Assembly (NCBI RefSeq): GCF_041435115.1
Contig: NZ_CP108046.1
Location: forward strand, 10,416,001-10,480,000
DNA from: Streptomyces sp. NBC_00289
GTDB taxonomy: Bacteria > Actinomycetota > Actinomycetes > Streptomycetales > Streptomycetaceae
Direction of reading: 5' to 3'
Length of the DNA stretch: 64,000 nucleotides
Each line of letters opens with the position of its first letter. The stretch's first letter is position 1. The notes under the pieces were generated by a model. The model did not search any database, had not been told where the DNA came from, and was given only the letters and a program-made list of their open reading frames with translations. Of this stretch, positions 35,019 through 44,300 are shown in pieces. Made by a program: the position numbers and the translations under genes.

Positions 35019-36313
35019 GGGCTCAGTGTGATTTAACGTCTGCGGGTTCGGGAGTGTCGGCGGGTGGGCTGATGGTGTAGTTCCACTGGCCGTGGGTTTC
35101 GTGACGGGTCAGCGGGAGGGCCTTCATGGCCTTGTCGCTGATCTTGATGCCTGTGGGGTAGACACCGGTGTCCAGGGCCGCGGACACGGTCAGGCCGGTC
35201 TCGGTCGTCGTCGCACCGATCAGGGAAACGGCGGCCTCGTGGCTGGTCAGTGGTGTCCCGCGCCAGTTCATGGTGATTGCGGAGAACAGCCGGTGCTCTA
35301 TGCGATTCCACTTCGAAGTACCCGGCGGCAGGTGCAGCACGGTGATCGACAGGCCGGTCTCGGCGGCGAGGGCAGCCAGCCCGGTCTTCCAGGCCCGTAG
35401 TCGGCTGCCGTTGGATCCGCCGCTGTCCGCGGTGATCGTCAGTGTCGTGGCCTGCGGATATGCGGCCCGGCCGACGTTGTTCCACCAGGTCCGCAGGGTG
35501 TTCACGGCGAACGCGGCGGTGTCGTGATCCATGCCGACGCTGACCCAGCCGGCGTTGGCGCCGATGTCGTAGACGCCGTAGGGGATGGCTTTGCCGGCCG
35601 GTCCGGGGAAGTCGTGGACGTTGACCTTCACCGGGTCCCCAGGCGGTCGCCATTCCTTGCCGACGTTCTTGAAGTTCCCGATCAGTTCCTTTTTCTTGCA
35701 GTCCACGGACACGACGGGCTGTCCGGCAGCGAGGGCCGCCCTGACCTGATCGTTGAGGTAGCGGAACTGGGCGTCGCGGTCGGGGTGCTGCTTGCCCTCG
35801 ACGGTTTTGGCGTTGCCCTGCAAGGAGTAGCCGGCCTCGTGCAGCAGTCGGGCCACGACGTTCTCGGTGCACCGGTGTCCCCGATTGACCAGCTCGGCAA
35901 CCAGGTGCGACAGCGATTTCGTGGTCCAGCGCAGCGGGTTCATCGGATCACCACGAGTCTCCGGCTCGACCAGGGCATCCAGGTCCACGGCCAGTTGCGG
36001 GTCCAGGACCTCGGCCCGTCTGCGGCCGCCTCCCGGCCCCCGGGACCGCCCGACCGCCAGCGGCTGCGGATCGTCCAGTTCCCCGCGGCCCCGTCGGATC
36101 GTGTCCTGGGACACCCCGGTCGCCTCACAGACGATCCGTGCACCGCCGCCACCCAGCTCACGAGCCTCGTTGCCGAGCCACAACCGTCGCTGCCGCTCGG
36201 TCAGGTGATCCCGGATCGCCTCGTAGCGCCGGGCCAGGGACTCCATATCGATCGGCATAGCAGGAAACGTACGCGCCGCGCGACTGATTCATAACTTGTT
36301 TCGCTACGAGCCC
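35019..36313 (-). mobile_element. ISAzo13-family element, copy 2
   Basis: 1295 bp, apparently identical to copy 1 at 5297-6591, flanked by the direct repeat TAA (35016-35018 and 36314-36316). Same orientation as copy 1, 29.7 kb away, so recombination between them would delete the intervening DNA. Confidence 0.9.
35023..36258 (-). CDS. ISAzo13-family transposase, copy 2
   Basis: Same 411-residue protein as at 5301-6536, with VVSVDCKKKELIGNFKN, ITADSGGSNGSRLR and TSKWNRIEHRLFS as the DDE landmarks. Intact. Confidence 0.9.
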   Translation of the reverse strand: MPIDMESLARRYEAIRDHLTERQRRLWLGNEARELGGGGARIVCEATGVSQDTIRRGRGELDDPQPLAVGRSRGPGGGRRRAEVLDPQLAVDLDALVEPETRGDPMNPLRWTTKSLSHLVAELVNRGHRCTENVVARLLHEAGYSLQGNAKTVEGKQHPDRDAQFRYLNDQVRAALAAGQPVVSVDCKKKELIGNFKNVGKEWRPPGDPVKVNVHDFPGPAGKAIPYGVYDIGANAGWVSVGMDHDTAAFAVNTLRTWWNNVGRAAYPQATTLTITADSGGSNGSRLRAWKTGLAALAAETGLSITVLHLPPGTSKWNRIEHRLFSAITMNWRGTPLTSHEAAVSLIGATTTETGLTVSAALDTGVYPTGIKISDKAMKALPLTRHETHGQWNYTISPPADTPEPADVKSH

Positions 36314-36339
36314 TAAGAGGTCGCACAGATAGCGTGTAC

Positions 36340-37950
36340 TCATGGACGGCGGTGGGGGCGTTCGTCCCAGCGGTGGGTTGTCCATGCCTGGCGGATCAGG
36401 CTGCGGACGGTGATGATCGTGTCGGCGAGATCGAAGAAGGCGTCGATGACGGTGGCCCGGCGCTCGTAGCAGCGGGCGAGGCGGTGGAAGGCGTTCTGCC
36501 AGGCATGGGTACGCTCCACGTGCCACCTCCAGCTTGCCTGGACCGGCGCCTTTTCGCCTTTGCGCGCAATCCGGCCGTGCAGGCCGCGTTCATCGAGCAG
36601 AGTACGGGTCTTGTCGGAGTCGTAGCCGGCGTCCAGATGGATGGTGATGTCATCGGGCAGCGGTCCGAGGTCGTCCAGGCGGTCCAGGGTCGGAGCGAGC
36701 AGCGGGGAGTCATGCCGGTTGGCTCCGGCCAGGACGCGGCCCAGCGGAATGCCGTAACCATCCGTCATGCCCGAGCGCTTCAGGCCCTGTTTGCCGCGGT
36801 CCACGGGGGAACGCCCGGCGACCTCGCCGCCGCCGGGGGCCTTGGTGATCGAGCCGTCGACGGCGATCTGGTCCAGGACGAGGCCCACGATCCGGTCGTA
36901 AGACTCCAGCGCGATCTGCGTGGAGCGGCTGCTGCGCTCGACAAGCGTGCCGATCGCGGAGCGGCCCGTCCCGATAATCAAATCGCCTTCCCAGTGTCCG
37001 GGGACCGCGCGGTCCGTGGCCTCGGCGGGGCGTTCGCTGAGGACGACGTCCGCGGTGACATGCCCCTGCGGCTTGTTCTGCGACCGTGCACGGGGAGCCC
37101 GCAGCGCCCGGCCGGTGCGCAGGCACGTCACCAGTTCCCGCTTGAGCGCGCCACGGCCTTCGATGAACAGCGCCTGGTAGATCGCTTCGTGGCTGATGCG
37201 CATGGACTCATCATCGGGGAAGTCGACACGGAGTCGGTGCGAAATCTGCTCCGGACTCCATGCCGTCGCCCAACGTCTGTCCTGACGGTGCGGCTTGTTC
37301 AGCCCTTTCCATGCGGGCGTCTTGGGCCCGGTGACGGTCATCTTGTCGGGGCGACGGATGCTGCCGGCGAGCCGGTCCTCTACGTACTCACGCAACCGGT
37401 CGTTACCCAGGAGTTTCGCGTTCTTCGGGCGCTTGGCCGCCTGCTGAGCCTTCCACTGGGCGACCGTCGCGCGGTATTCCTGCTTGCCGCCGCGCGTGGC
37501 GGCGTTGCGGCGCAGTTCGCGAGAGATTGTCCCGGGGTCTCGCCCCAGGGCGCGGGCGATCTCGCGCACGCCCTTGCTCATCGCCATGAGGATCGCGATC
37601 TCCTCGCGCTCTTCGAACGTGAGGTACCGGCTCGAGGGCTCGGCCAACGAGATCGGAGGCATGCCGCCAGCGTGACGAAACCACCTCGCACCCACCGGCC
37701 ACGACACGCCGACCACCAACGACGCCTCCACCGTCGTGACCCCCGTGGCGATCAGTCGCCAGAACTGGCGCTGCACGACCCGAGAAGGATCAGGCCGCCC
37801 CGGCGAACGCATCGCCGGCCGCAACGCACGGTCAGCGCGCCACTGCCGACGCCGCCCCTCCGGAACATCGCTGGTCTTCAAACTCCAGTCCGCCGTGGCC
37901 ACGTCGCACACCTCCGAGATCAGGGTGTTGCGACGACCAGTTGAATCCAC
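36340..37950 (-). CDS. Chimeric transposase: IS30 N-terminus fused to IS5 catalytic core
   Basis: 536 residues in one uninterrupted frame. Residues ~110-340 are IS30-type: helix-turn-helix YLTFEEREEIAILMA and VREIARALGRDPGTISRELR, then WSPEQISHRLRVDFPD, HEAIYQALFIEGRG and GHWEGDLIIGTGRSAIGTLV. At about 36905-36925 the sequence switches to an IS5-type catalytic domain: DRIVGLVLDQIAVDGSITKA (first Asp), GGGEVAGRSPVDRGKQGLKR, ITIHLDAGYDSDKTRTLL (second Asp) and WRWHVERTHAWQNAFHRL (Glu). The IS5 triad is complete; the IS30 triad is not. It probably arose by an in-frame deletion between two adjacent elements. The start may be the GTG at 37950 or further in. Confidence 0.8.
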   Translation of the reverse strand: MDSTGRRNTLISEVCDVATADWSLKTSDVPEGRRRQWRADRALRPAMRSPGRPDPSRVVQRQFWRLIATGVTTVEASLVVGVSWPVGARWFRHAGGMPPISLAEPSSRYLTFEEREEIAILMAMSKGVREIARALGRDPGTISRELRRNAATRGGKQEYRATVAQWKAQQAAKRPKNAKLLGNDRLREYVEDRLAGSIRRPDKMTVTGPKTPAWKGLNKPHRQDRRWATAWSPEQISHRLRVDFPDDESMRISHEAIYQALFIEGRGALKRELVTCLRTGRALRAPRARSQNKPQGHVTADVVLSERPAEATDRAVPGHWEGDLIIGTGRSAIGTLVERSSRSTQIALESYDRIVGLVLDQIAVDGSITKAPGGGEVAGRSPVDRGKQGLKRSGMTDGYGIPLGRVLAGANRHDSPLLAPTLDRLDDLGPLPDDITIHLDAGYDSDKTRTLLDERGLHGRIARKGEKAPVQASWRWHVERTHAWQNAFHRLARCYERRATVIDAFFDLADTIITVRSLIRQAWTTHRWDERPHRRP

Positions 37951-37954
37951 CTTG

Positions 37955-38880
37955 CGCCCCGTTGTCGCTGTGGAAGGTCGCTCCGTGCAGGCCGTCGGTG
38001 CCCCGGGCCGCCGCCGCAGCCTTGAGCGCGTCGGTGATCAGCCCGGTTGCGCATGTGGTCGGCGATCGACCAGCCCGCCAGGCGTTTCGAGCACAGGTCC
38101 AGCACCGTGGCCAGGTAGAGGAATTGGCCGTTCCCGACGGGGAGATACGTTATGTCACCCACGTACTTCGTGTTCGGCGTCTTCGCGGTGAAATCGCGCC
38201 GCAGCAGGTCGGGAACCGGTGTCGCCGACGGCTCCGGGATGGTGGTGCGGACCTTCTTGCGCAGGTGGAAGCCGACGATGCCCCCCCCGCGCACGCATGA
38301 CCCGGGCTACGCGTTTGTGGTTGACCTGTACTCCGGCCTCGCGGAGCTCGGCGGTGACCCGCGGGGCGCCGTAAGTCCCGTCGGACTCGACGTGGATGGC
38401 GGTGATCCGCTCGGCCAGGTCGGCATCCGCCCGGACCCGCCCGGCCCGCGCGTTAGCGCCGTCCAGCCACCGGTAGAACCCGGACCGCGAGAGATGCAGG
38501 ATCCGGCACAGCCGCTTGACGCCGAAGGCGCCACGATGATCGTCAACGAACTGGAAGCGGCTGCTCACCAGCTGGTCCGGCCCGCAAAATACTTCGCGGC
38601 CCTCCGCAGGATCTCCCGCTCCAGCTCGAGTTCCTTCACCCGCCCCCGCAGCTGCCGGTTCTCCTTCTCCATCGCGCCCGCCTCGGCGGCACCGGGCTGG
38701 GCGGCCGGCTCGGCGTCGCGCACCCACGTGCGGAGCGTCTCGTGACTGACGCCCAGGTCCGTGGCCACCGAGGCGTAGGTACCCCCGGTCGTGGCCCGGT
38801 ACAGCGCGACGGCATCGGCCCGGAACTCAGGCGAGTACTTCGACGTCCCCAACGGGAACTCCTGTTCTTCGGATCCTCAC
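37955..38880 (-). pseudogene. IS3-family element remnant (orfA plus broken orfB)
   Basis: OrfB read leftwards: RLCRILHLSRSGFYRWLDGA, YGAPRVTAELREAGVQVNHK, a frame change at a C-run near 38288, then PDLLRRDFTAKTPNTKYVGD with the first Asp and FLYLATVLDLCSKRLAGWSI. A further frame change near 38048 leads to a FHSDNGAQ motif. It is cut near 37955 by the chimeric IS30 sequence, losing the Glu. OrfA is intact and listed separately. Confidence 0.75.
38565..38852 (-). CDS. IS3-family OrfA (in a remnant element)
   Basis: 95 residues: [20 protein letters not shown], helix-turn-helix [20 protein letters not shown], and the coiled-coil [20 protein letters not shown]. The frame is intact but the cognate orfB is dead. 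Confidence 0.75.
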   Translation of the reverse strand: MGTSKYSPEFRADAVALYRATTGGTYASVATDLGVSHETLRTWVRDAEPAAQPGAAEAGAMEKENRQLRGRVKELELEREILRRAAKYFAGRTSW

Positions 38881-38909
38881 GATCCAATGATCAGGGTGTC
38901 CACGATCAA

Positions 38910-39740
38910 GGGTTAACCCCCCTGTACGCCGCCTTCGGCTCCCGGTCCAGCGGCGAGAGCGTCTACGGCAAGCGGCTGATGCGCTCGCTGCACACCGGCA
39001 TGATCGTGTTACTGGACCGGGGCTTCTCCTCGAACACGTTCCTGGCTGCGGTCGCCGCCACCGAGGCCGCCTTCCTCGCCCGCGCCTCCGCCGCCCGCAG
39101 ACCGCCGGTCCTGGCCCGCTACGACGACGGCTCCTTCCTCTCCCGCTTCGGCGACATCGAGGTCCGCATCATCGAGTGCGAGGTCACCATCACCACCAGC
39201 CAGGGCCGCCGGACCGGTCTCTACCGGCTGGCCACCAACCTCCTTGACCACCACCGCTATCCGGCATCAGACCTGGTCAGCCTCTATCACGAGAGGTGGG
39301 AAGTGGAGTCGGCCTTTTTCGCGATCAAGAAATCGATGCTGGGCCGCCGGGTCCTGCGCTCGAAGACCTGGGCCGGCATCGCCCAGGAGGTCTACGCTCT
39401 GCTGAGCGCCTACCAGGTCCTGCGGATCGCGATCGCCGACGCCACCGGGACCACACCCGGAGCAGACCCGGACAGAGCCAGCTTCAGCGTCGCGCTCCGA
39501 TGCGCCCGCGGCCAGATCATCCAGGCCGCGGGCATCATCGCCGACACCGTGACCGACCTCGTCGGGACGATCGGCCGAGCCGTCCTGGACCAGCTCATGC
39601 CCGCCCGCCGCCTCCGCGTCAGCCCCCGCGCAGTGAAACGCCCCCTGTCCCGATACGCATACAAAAGCCTCAAGGTCGACCGACGCACCTACAAAGCCAC
39701 CCTCAGCATCAACATCCTGACGCCAACGATCAGCCCGTAA
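38910..39740 (+). pseudogene. IS4-family transposase, C-terminal fragment
   Basis: About 275 residues of a DDE_Tnp_1-type transposase: [40 protein letters not shown] with the second Asp region, SLYHERWEVESAFFAIKKSM with the Glu, and a C-terminus KVDRRTYKATLSINI. The N-terminal half, with the first Asp, has been replaced by the IS3 remnant on the left. Confidence 0.75.
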
Positions 39741-39879
39741 CTTCACGGCCTTGTTGTGTCCTGAACGTGAAAGGAAGAAGCATGTAGGAACTCTTCTTGT
39801 AGCGATGTTGTACGGAGGATGAAGGTATGGCCCTTCAAATTCACCCTGCGGGGGGAGAATTTAAACCACCTCATGCTGC

Positions 39880-40898
39880 GCTAGCTGAAGACTGCCGTGG
39901 TGAACGATGAGGAAAAGGCGTCCATTGAGACGTCAGGTGGGGATCGGGAAGGCGAGCGCAAGCGAATCGCTGCTGACGTGTCGAAAAGTAGAGTCGACAT
40001 CAGAACCGGGGTGTCAAGGCAGTCCCGGGATGAGTCTGGCGGGTGCCCGTTTATTGGCCAGGCGGTGTCCGGCATGCAGGCGACGCGAGCCCGGTCTGCG
40101 GCCTTCGTACGGAACAGGAGAAGGCGGGCTTGGATACGTCTCCGCTGGTGAGCGGGGAGAGAGGGAGCGTCCCGGGCGGTCCGAAGCCGTGAGGGACTGA
40201 GTACCGACGCCAAGTACGCCGGCGGACCGGCTCGTAGTAGTGATGAAACCCCTGTAACGGGGGCGGAGCGAAGGGGCCGGGTCGTTCGTGACTGTGTTTA
40301 TTCGATCAACCGGACGTTACCCGGGAGGAGTCGTGTGAACGAGGTGAAAGCGTCAGGCAAGCCGTTCAATATTTCCAAGCATTCCGTCTGGGAGGCGTAC
40401 GAGAAAGTCAGGTCGAACAAGGGCGCAGCGGGCGTGGATGCGGTGTCGATGGAAGAATTCGAGAAGGATCTGAAGAACAATCTATACAAGATCTGGAATC
40501 ATCTTTCCTCCGGCACCTATTTTCCGCCTCCGGTGCGTGCGGTGGAGATCCCCAAGAAAGAGGGCGTCCGGATATTGGGCGTGCCCACGATCGGGGATCG
40601 TATAGCCCAGACGGTGGTTGCCGGGGTGCTGGAGGCCAAGGCCGAGCCGGTCTTTCATCCCGACTCCTACGGTTACCGTCCTGGGCGGTCGGCGATTGAT
40701 GCTGTGGGCCGGTGCCGGGAGCGCTGCTGGAAGGCGGACTGGGTCATCGACCTGGATATCCGCGCATTCTTCGACAGCGTTCCGTGGGACCTGGTACTCA
40801 AGGCGGTCGCCGCCCACACTGATCCGTCCAATCCGTCCCAGTCCTGGGTCCTGCTGTACGTGCGACGCTGGCTGGTCATGTCCCGCTTGGTGGTGTAG
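39880..40898 (+). mobile_element. 5' part of a third group II intron
   Basis: The non-coding lead (to ~40330) contains GTAGTAGTGATGAAACCCC, a segment ending in GGAGCGAAGGGGCC, and GACTGAGTACCGACGCCAAG. I recognise this arrangement from the region just before the RT gene of bacterial group II introns. The RT gene follows and is truncated, and no domain V/VI is found downstream. The exact 5' end is not determined. Confidence 0.55.
40335..40898 (+). pseudogene. Group II intron reverse transcriptase, truncated
   Basis: 187 residues after GGGAGGAG: ISKHSVWEAYEKVRSNKGAA then GVDAVSMEEFEKDLKNNLYK, VRILGVPTIGDRIAQTVVAG, DSYGYRPGRSAIDAV and WVIDLDIRAFFDSVPWDLVL. These are RT blocks 0-3. The protein ends shortly after VLLYVRRWL, before the YADD active site, so it cannot function. 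Different subfamily from the RT at 18877-20649. Confidence 0.8.
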
Positions 40899-41032
40899 CC
40901 GATCAAGTTGTGGGCGTGCGCGGGCGGGTGCCCGGGGCGCACTTCTGCTGGTGTCCGACGCTCCCTGACGCGAGGAGGGCCATCACGTAACTCTTCTTGG
41001 TGAACGCCCAGTTCAACCATGAGGAGTAGGTG

Positions 41033-41155
41033 ATGGCCCTGTCCCAGTCTGACCTGATAAGGCTGCTGGAGTCACTACGCTCGTCCGACGGAATCGAGCT
41101 CGTCCGCAGCGTGGCAGAGCGAACCTCGGGTATTCAGCCGGGCGAGCCGGTCTGA
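41033..41155 (+). pseudogene. N-terminal fragment of an IS256-family transposase
   Basis: 40 residues, MALSQSDLIRLLESLRSSDG then IELVRSVAERTSG, the conserved start of IS256/mutator transposases, preceded by GAGGAG. The frame ends in a stop near an IS1380-derived end. Its C-terminal half may be the IS256 part of the chimera at 42463-43375. Confidence 0.65.
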
Positions 41156-41241
41156 CTCGGAGTTAGCGAAAGGTGCCCCGTGGCCTGCGAGGATGCGAGT
41201 GTCGAGGTCGTATCAGCGCAAGAGTCAGGTGCACCTTTCTG

Positions 41242-43375
41242 GTGAGTGAGCGTACCGGGTGGGACCGGCGGCTGTCTGTGACGGCTGATGGGAAGGGGCT
41301 GGTCGGGCATGCCGGGGTGCTGCTGCACGGGTCGCGGACCAGGTCGGGCTGACCGCCGCGCTTGCGCGGCTGTGGCCGGCAGGCGGGAGCGCGAACTGGC
41401 GGGACCGTACGCACGTGCTGCTGGGCCTGGCCTCGGCGATCGTGCTCGGGGCGACGAACCTGTCCGACGCCGGGCAACTCCAGGCCCACCACCAGGCGAT
41501 CTTCGGCCCGGCCGCGTCGGACTCCACCGCGCACCGTCTGCTGGCCGACCTCGACCGGCGGGCGCGCGGGCGGATCGCGAAAGCCCGCGCGCGGGTACGC
41601 CGCCGGGTGTGGGACGTGCTCGCGCTGCGTTCCGGCGGCTTCCCCTGGCTGACGGTGGCCGGCAAGGTGCTGACCGGCTGGATCGTGATCGACATCGACG
41701 CCACGATCATCAACGCGTCCTCCAAGAAGGAGGGCGCCGCGGCCACCTTCAAGAAGACGTTCGGCTTCCACCCGCTCGCGGCGTGGTGTGCCAACACCCA
41801 GGAGTCGTTGGCCATGCTGCTGCGCGAGGGCAACGCGGGCTCGAACACGGTCGCCGACCACCTCGCCGTGCTCGCGGACGCGCTTCGGCAGATCCCCGAC
41901 AGCTCCCGCGCGAAGATCCTGGTCCGCGTCGACGGCGCGGGCGCCACCCACGAACTGCTGGAGCACCTGGAGAAGCTGAACACCGCCCGGCGCACCGTGC
42001 GCTACCTGACCGGCTGGACCATCACCGCCGACGACGAGCAGGCCATCGTGAAACTGCCGGCCGCAGCCTGGGACGCGCTGCTCGAACAGGACGGCACACC
42101 CCACGAAAGCTATGGGGTCGCGGAGTTGACCGGGCTGAACCGGCGGCCGGGCTGGCCGGACGGGATGCGGCTGCTGGTCCGCCGGGTCAAACCGTCCGGG
42201 CGGCAGGTCAAGAAGCTGACCGCGTTCGAGAAGAAGACCGGCTGGAAGTACAGCATCGTCGCCACGAACATCCGCCACATGTGGGGCATCGCCGGCTCCC
42301 ACCAGCCGCAGTGGCTCGATGCCCTCAGCCGCTCCCACGCCACGGTCGAGGACCGCGTGCGTGGTGACAAGGCGATGGGCCTGCGTAACCTGCCGTCCAA
42401 GAAGTGGCAGGTCAACCAGGGGTGGATGCTCGCCGCGAACATCGGCCACGACCTGGACTGCTGGGTCCATGGGGTCTCCACCCGCTCGGTCGATGACCTG
42501 GTCAAGGCCCTGGGCGGGGACAGTGGCATATCGAAGAGCGAGGTCTCCCGCATCCGCGGCGAGCTCGACGAGCCGCTGACCGCGTTCCGCACCCGCCCTC
42601 TGGACCACACCCGGTTCCCCTACCTCTACCTGGACGCGACGTACTGCAAGGTGCGGGTGAACCATCAGATCGTCTCGCAGACTGTGGTCATCGCCACCGG
42701 CATCACCGAGGACGGCGGCCGCGAAGTCCTCGGGACCGCCGTGGGGGACAGCGAGACCGAAGCGTTCTGGAGTGAGTTCCTGCGCTCGCTCCGTGCCCGC
42801 GGCCTGGGCGGCGTCCGCCTGGTCATCGCGGACCACCACAGCGGACTGATCGCGGCGATCCGCAAGGTGATGCTGGGCTCCTCGTATCAGCGGTGCCGCG
42901 TTCACTTCCTGCGCAACTGCTTCGCGCACATACCCAAAGGCGCTGGTGAAATGGTCGCCGCGACGATCCGGACCGTCTTCGCCCAGCCCACTGCGGAACT
43001 GGTCGCCACCCAGCTGGACACCGTTGCCGACATGCTCGGCGAGCAGTTCCCCAAGGTGAAAGAGATGCTGCTGACGGCGAAGACAGACCTGACCGCTTTC
43101 GCGGTCTTCCCGCTCCAGCACTGGAAGAAGATCCAGTCGACCAACCCCCTGGAACGGCTGAACCGGGAGATCAAACGCCGCACCGACGTCGTACAGGTCT
43201 TCCCCAATCCCGGGGCGCTCGAGCGCCTGGTCACCGCCGTTCTCTTCGAACTGCACGACGAGTGGATCGCCTTCCCCGCCGCTACCTGCCGGAGGGAAGC
43301 ATGGCCAAGCTCTACCCAGAGCTCCCCGAAAGCGCCACCGCACCACCCCACACCACCAACGACCCCACCGAATGA
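41242..43375 (+). pseudogene. Chimeric transposase: IS1380 N-terminus fused to IS256 catalytic core
   Basis: IS1380 part: start VSERTGWDRRLSVTADGKGL (GTG 41242), a frame change near 41330, then LLGLASAIVLGATNLSDAGQ, LTGWIVIDIDATIINASSKK (first IS1380 Asp), TAFEKKTGWKYSIVATN. At about 42463 the frame passes directly into IS256: VHGVSTRSVDDLVKALGGDS, YLYLDATYCKVRVNHQIVSQ (Asp), LVIADHHSGLIAAIRKVM (Asp), CRVHFLRNCFAHIPKGAG and STNPLERLNREIKRRTD (Glu). The IS256 triad is complete. A 1-base shift near 43275 separates the normal C-terminus RRYLPEGSMAKLYPELPE. The long middle frame (41415-43400) is open for 661 codons. Confidence 0.75.
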
Positions 43376-43389
43376 TCGGCCACACCACG

Positions 43390-43842
43390 AGGGAGGGTGA
43401 AGTGAAGGCACATTTTCGGGCACACCCGGACGCTGAGATCTACCTGTCGATGCCCGGCATCGGCGAGATCGTCGGGGCCCGGGTGCTCGCCGAGTTCGGG
43501 GACGACCCCGCCCGCTACGCGTCCGCGAAGGCACGCAAGAACTACGCCGGCACCAGCCCGGTCACCCGCGCTTCCGGCAGGAGCCACACCGTCCAGGCCC
43601 GCTTCGTCCGCAACAACCGCCTCGCCGACGCACTGCAGCGCCAGGCGTTCTGCGCGCTGCAGAACTCACCCGGAGTCCGCCGCTACTACAACAAGCAGCG
43701 AGCCCGCGAACTCGACTACAACCCCGCCCTGCGTCAGGTCGGCAACCGCCTCGTCGGCATCCTCCACGGATGCCTCAAGACCCGCACCCGCTACGACGAG
43801 GCCACCGCCTGGGCCCACCACGCCAACCTCGCCACGAGTTGA
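43390..43842 (+). pseudogene. IS110-family transposase, C-terminal fragment
   Basis: About 150 residues of the Transposase_20 half: IYLSMPGIGEIVGARVLAEF, YASAKARKNYAGTSPVTRAS and PALRQVGNRLVGILHGCLKT. The catalytic N-terminal DEDD half is missing. It belongs to a different IS110 subgroup from the two at 9-12 kb. Confidence 0.75.
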
Positions 43843-43907
43843 CACCCAACGCCATGGGATGTCTGACAACGCCCCCGCGCCACTTTTCCGGCCGCCATAA
43901 TGGACTC

Positions 43908-44300
43908 ATGCCCTCGAGCCCCCAGCACCCCGCACCCACAGCGAGCGACCTCTCGGGCGCGGTCGCCGAGGACCTCGCGCTCTATCGGGAGAAGTTCCGG
44001 CTGCGTCTGCCGGAGTCGCTGGACGAGTTGCACGGCCCGACTCAGGGAGTCGTAGAGCTGCCGCTGCACCTGGCCTGGTCGGGGATGACCTCGTACGACA
44101 TGAGCAAGCCTCGTCAGCGCATGGGCCTGTACCGCACCGTCCTGCACGAGGGCCTACGTGACGACCTGCCCCGGTATCTCAACCGGGACCTGCTCCTTCA
44201 GCTGTGGCCGGTACTGCGCACCCTCGTCGGCCGCACCGTGCGCACCGTCTGGGAAGACGCCTTCCCCCAGCTCGCCTCCCGCACCCAGGCAGCCGCGTGA
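43908..44300 (+). CDS. Hypothetical partner of the AbiEii-like protein
   Basis: 130 residues from ATG 43908: PTASDLSGAVAEDLALYREK then FRLRLPESLDELHGPTQG, ending DLLLQLWPVLRTLVGRTVRT and WEDAFPQLASR. Mostly helical, no recognised DNA-binding motif. Its stop overlaps the GTG of the nucleotidyltransferase gene (GTGA). By analogy with type IV toxin-antitoxin pairs the upstream gene would be the antitoxin, but it does not resemble AbiEi. Confidence 0.6.
   Translation: MPSSPQHPAPTASDLSGAVAEDLALYREKFRLRLPESLDELHGPTQGVVELPLHLAWSGMTSYDMSKPRQRMGLYRTVLHEGLRDDLPRYLNRDLLLQLWPVLRTLVGRTVRTVWEDAFPQLASRTQAAA

Noticed and set aside
5297..36313. A composite transposon bounded by the two ISAzo13 copies
   Set aside because: Each copy has its own different 3-bp target repeat (TTA and TAA), showing independent insertions rather than transfer of the whole segment.
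36334..37944. A 536-codon open frame on the plus strand
   Set aside because: Exact antisense shadow of the IS30::IS5 chimera, without motifs of its own.
41163..43388. A 741-codon open frame on the minus strand
   Set aside because: It is antisense to the IS1380::IS256 sequence, which has clear family motifs in the plus frame. The minus frame has no recognisable domain and is a by-product of GC-rich codon use.
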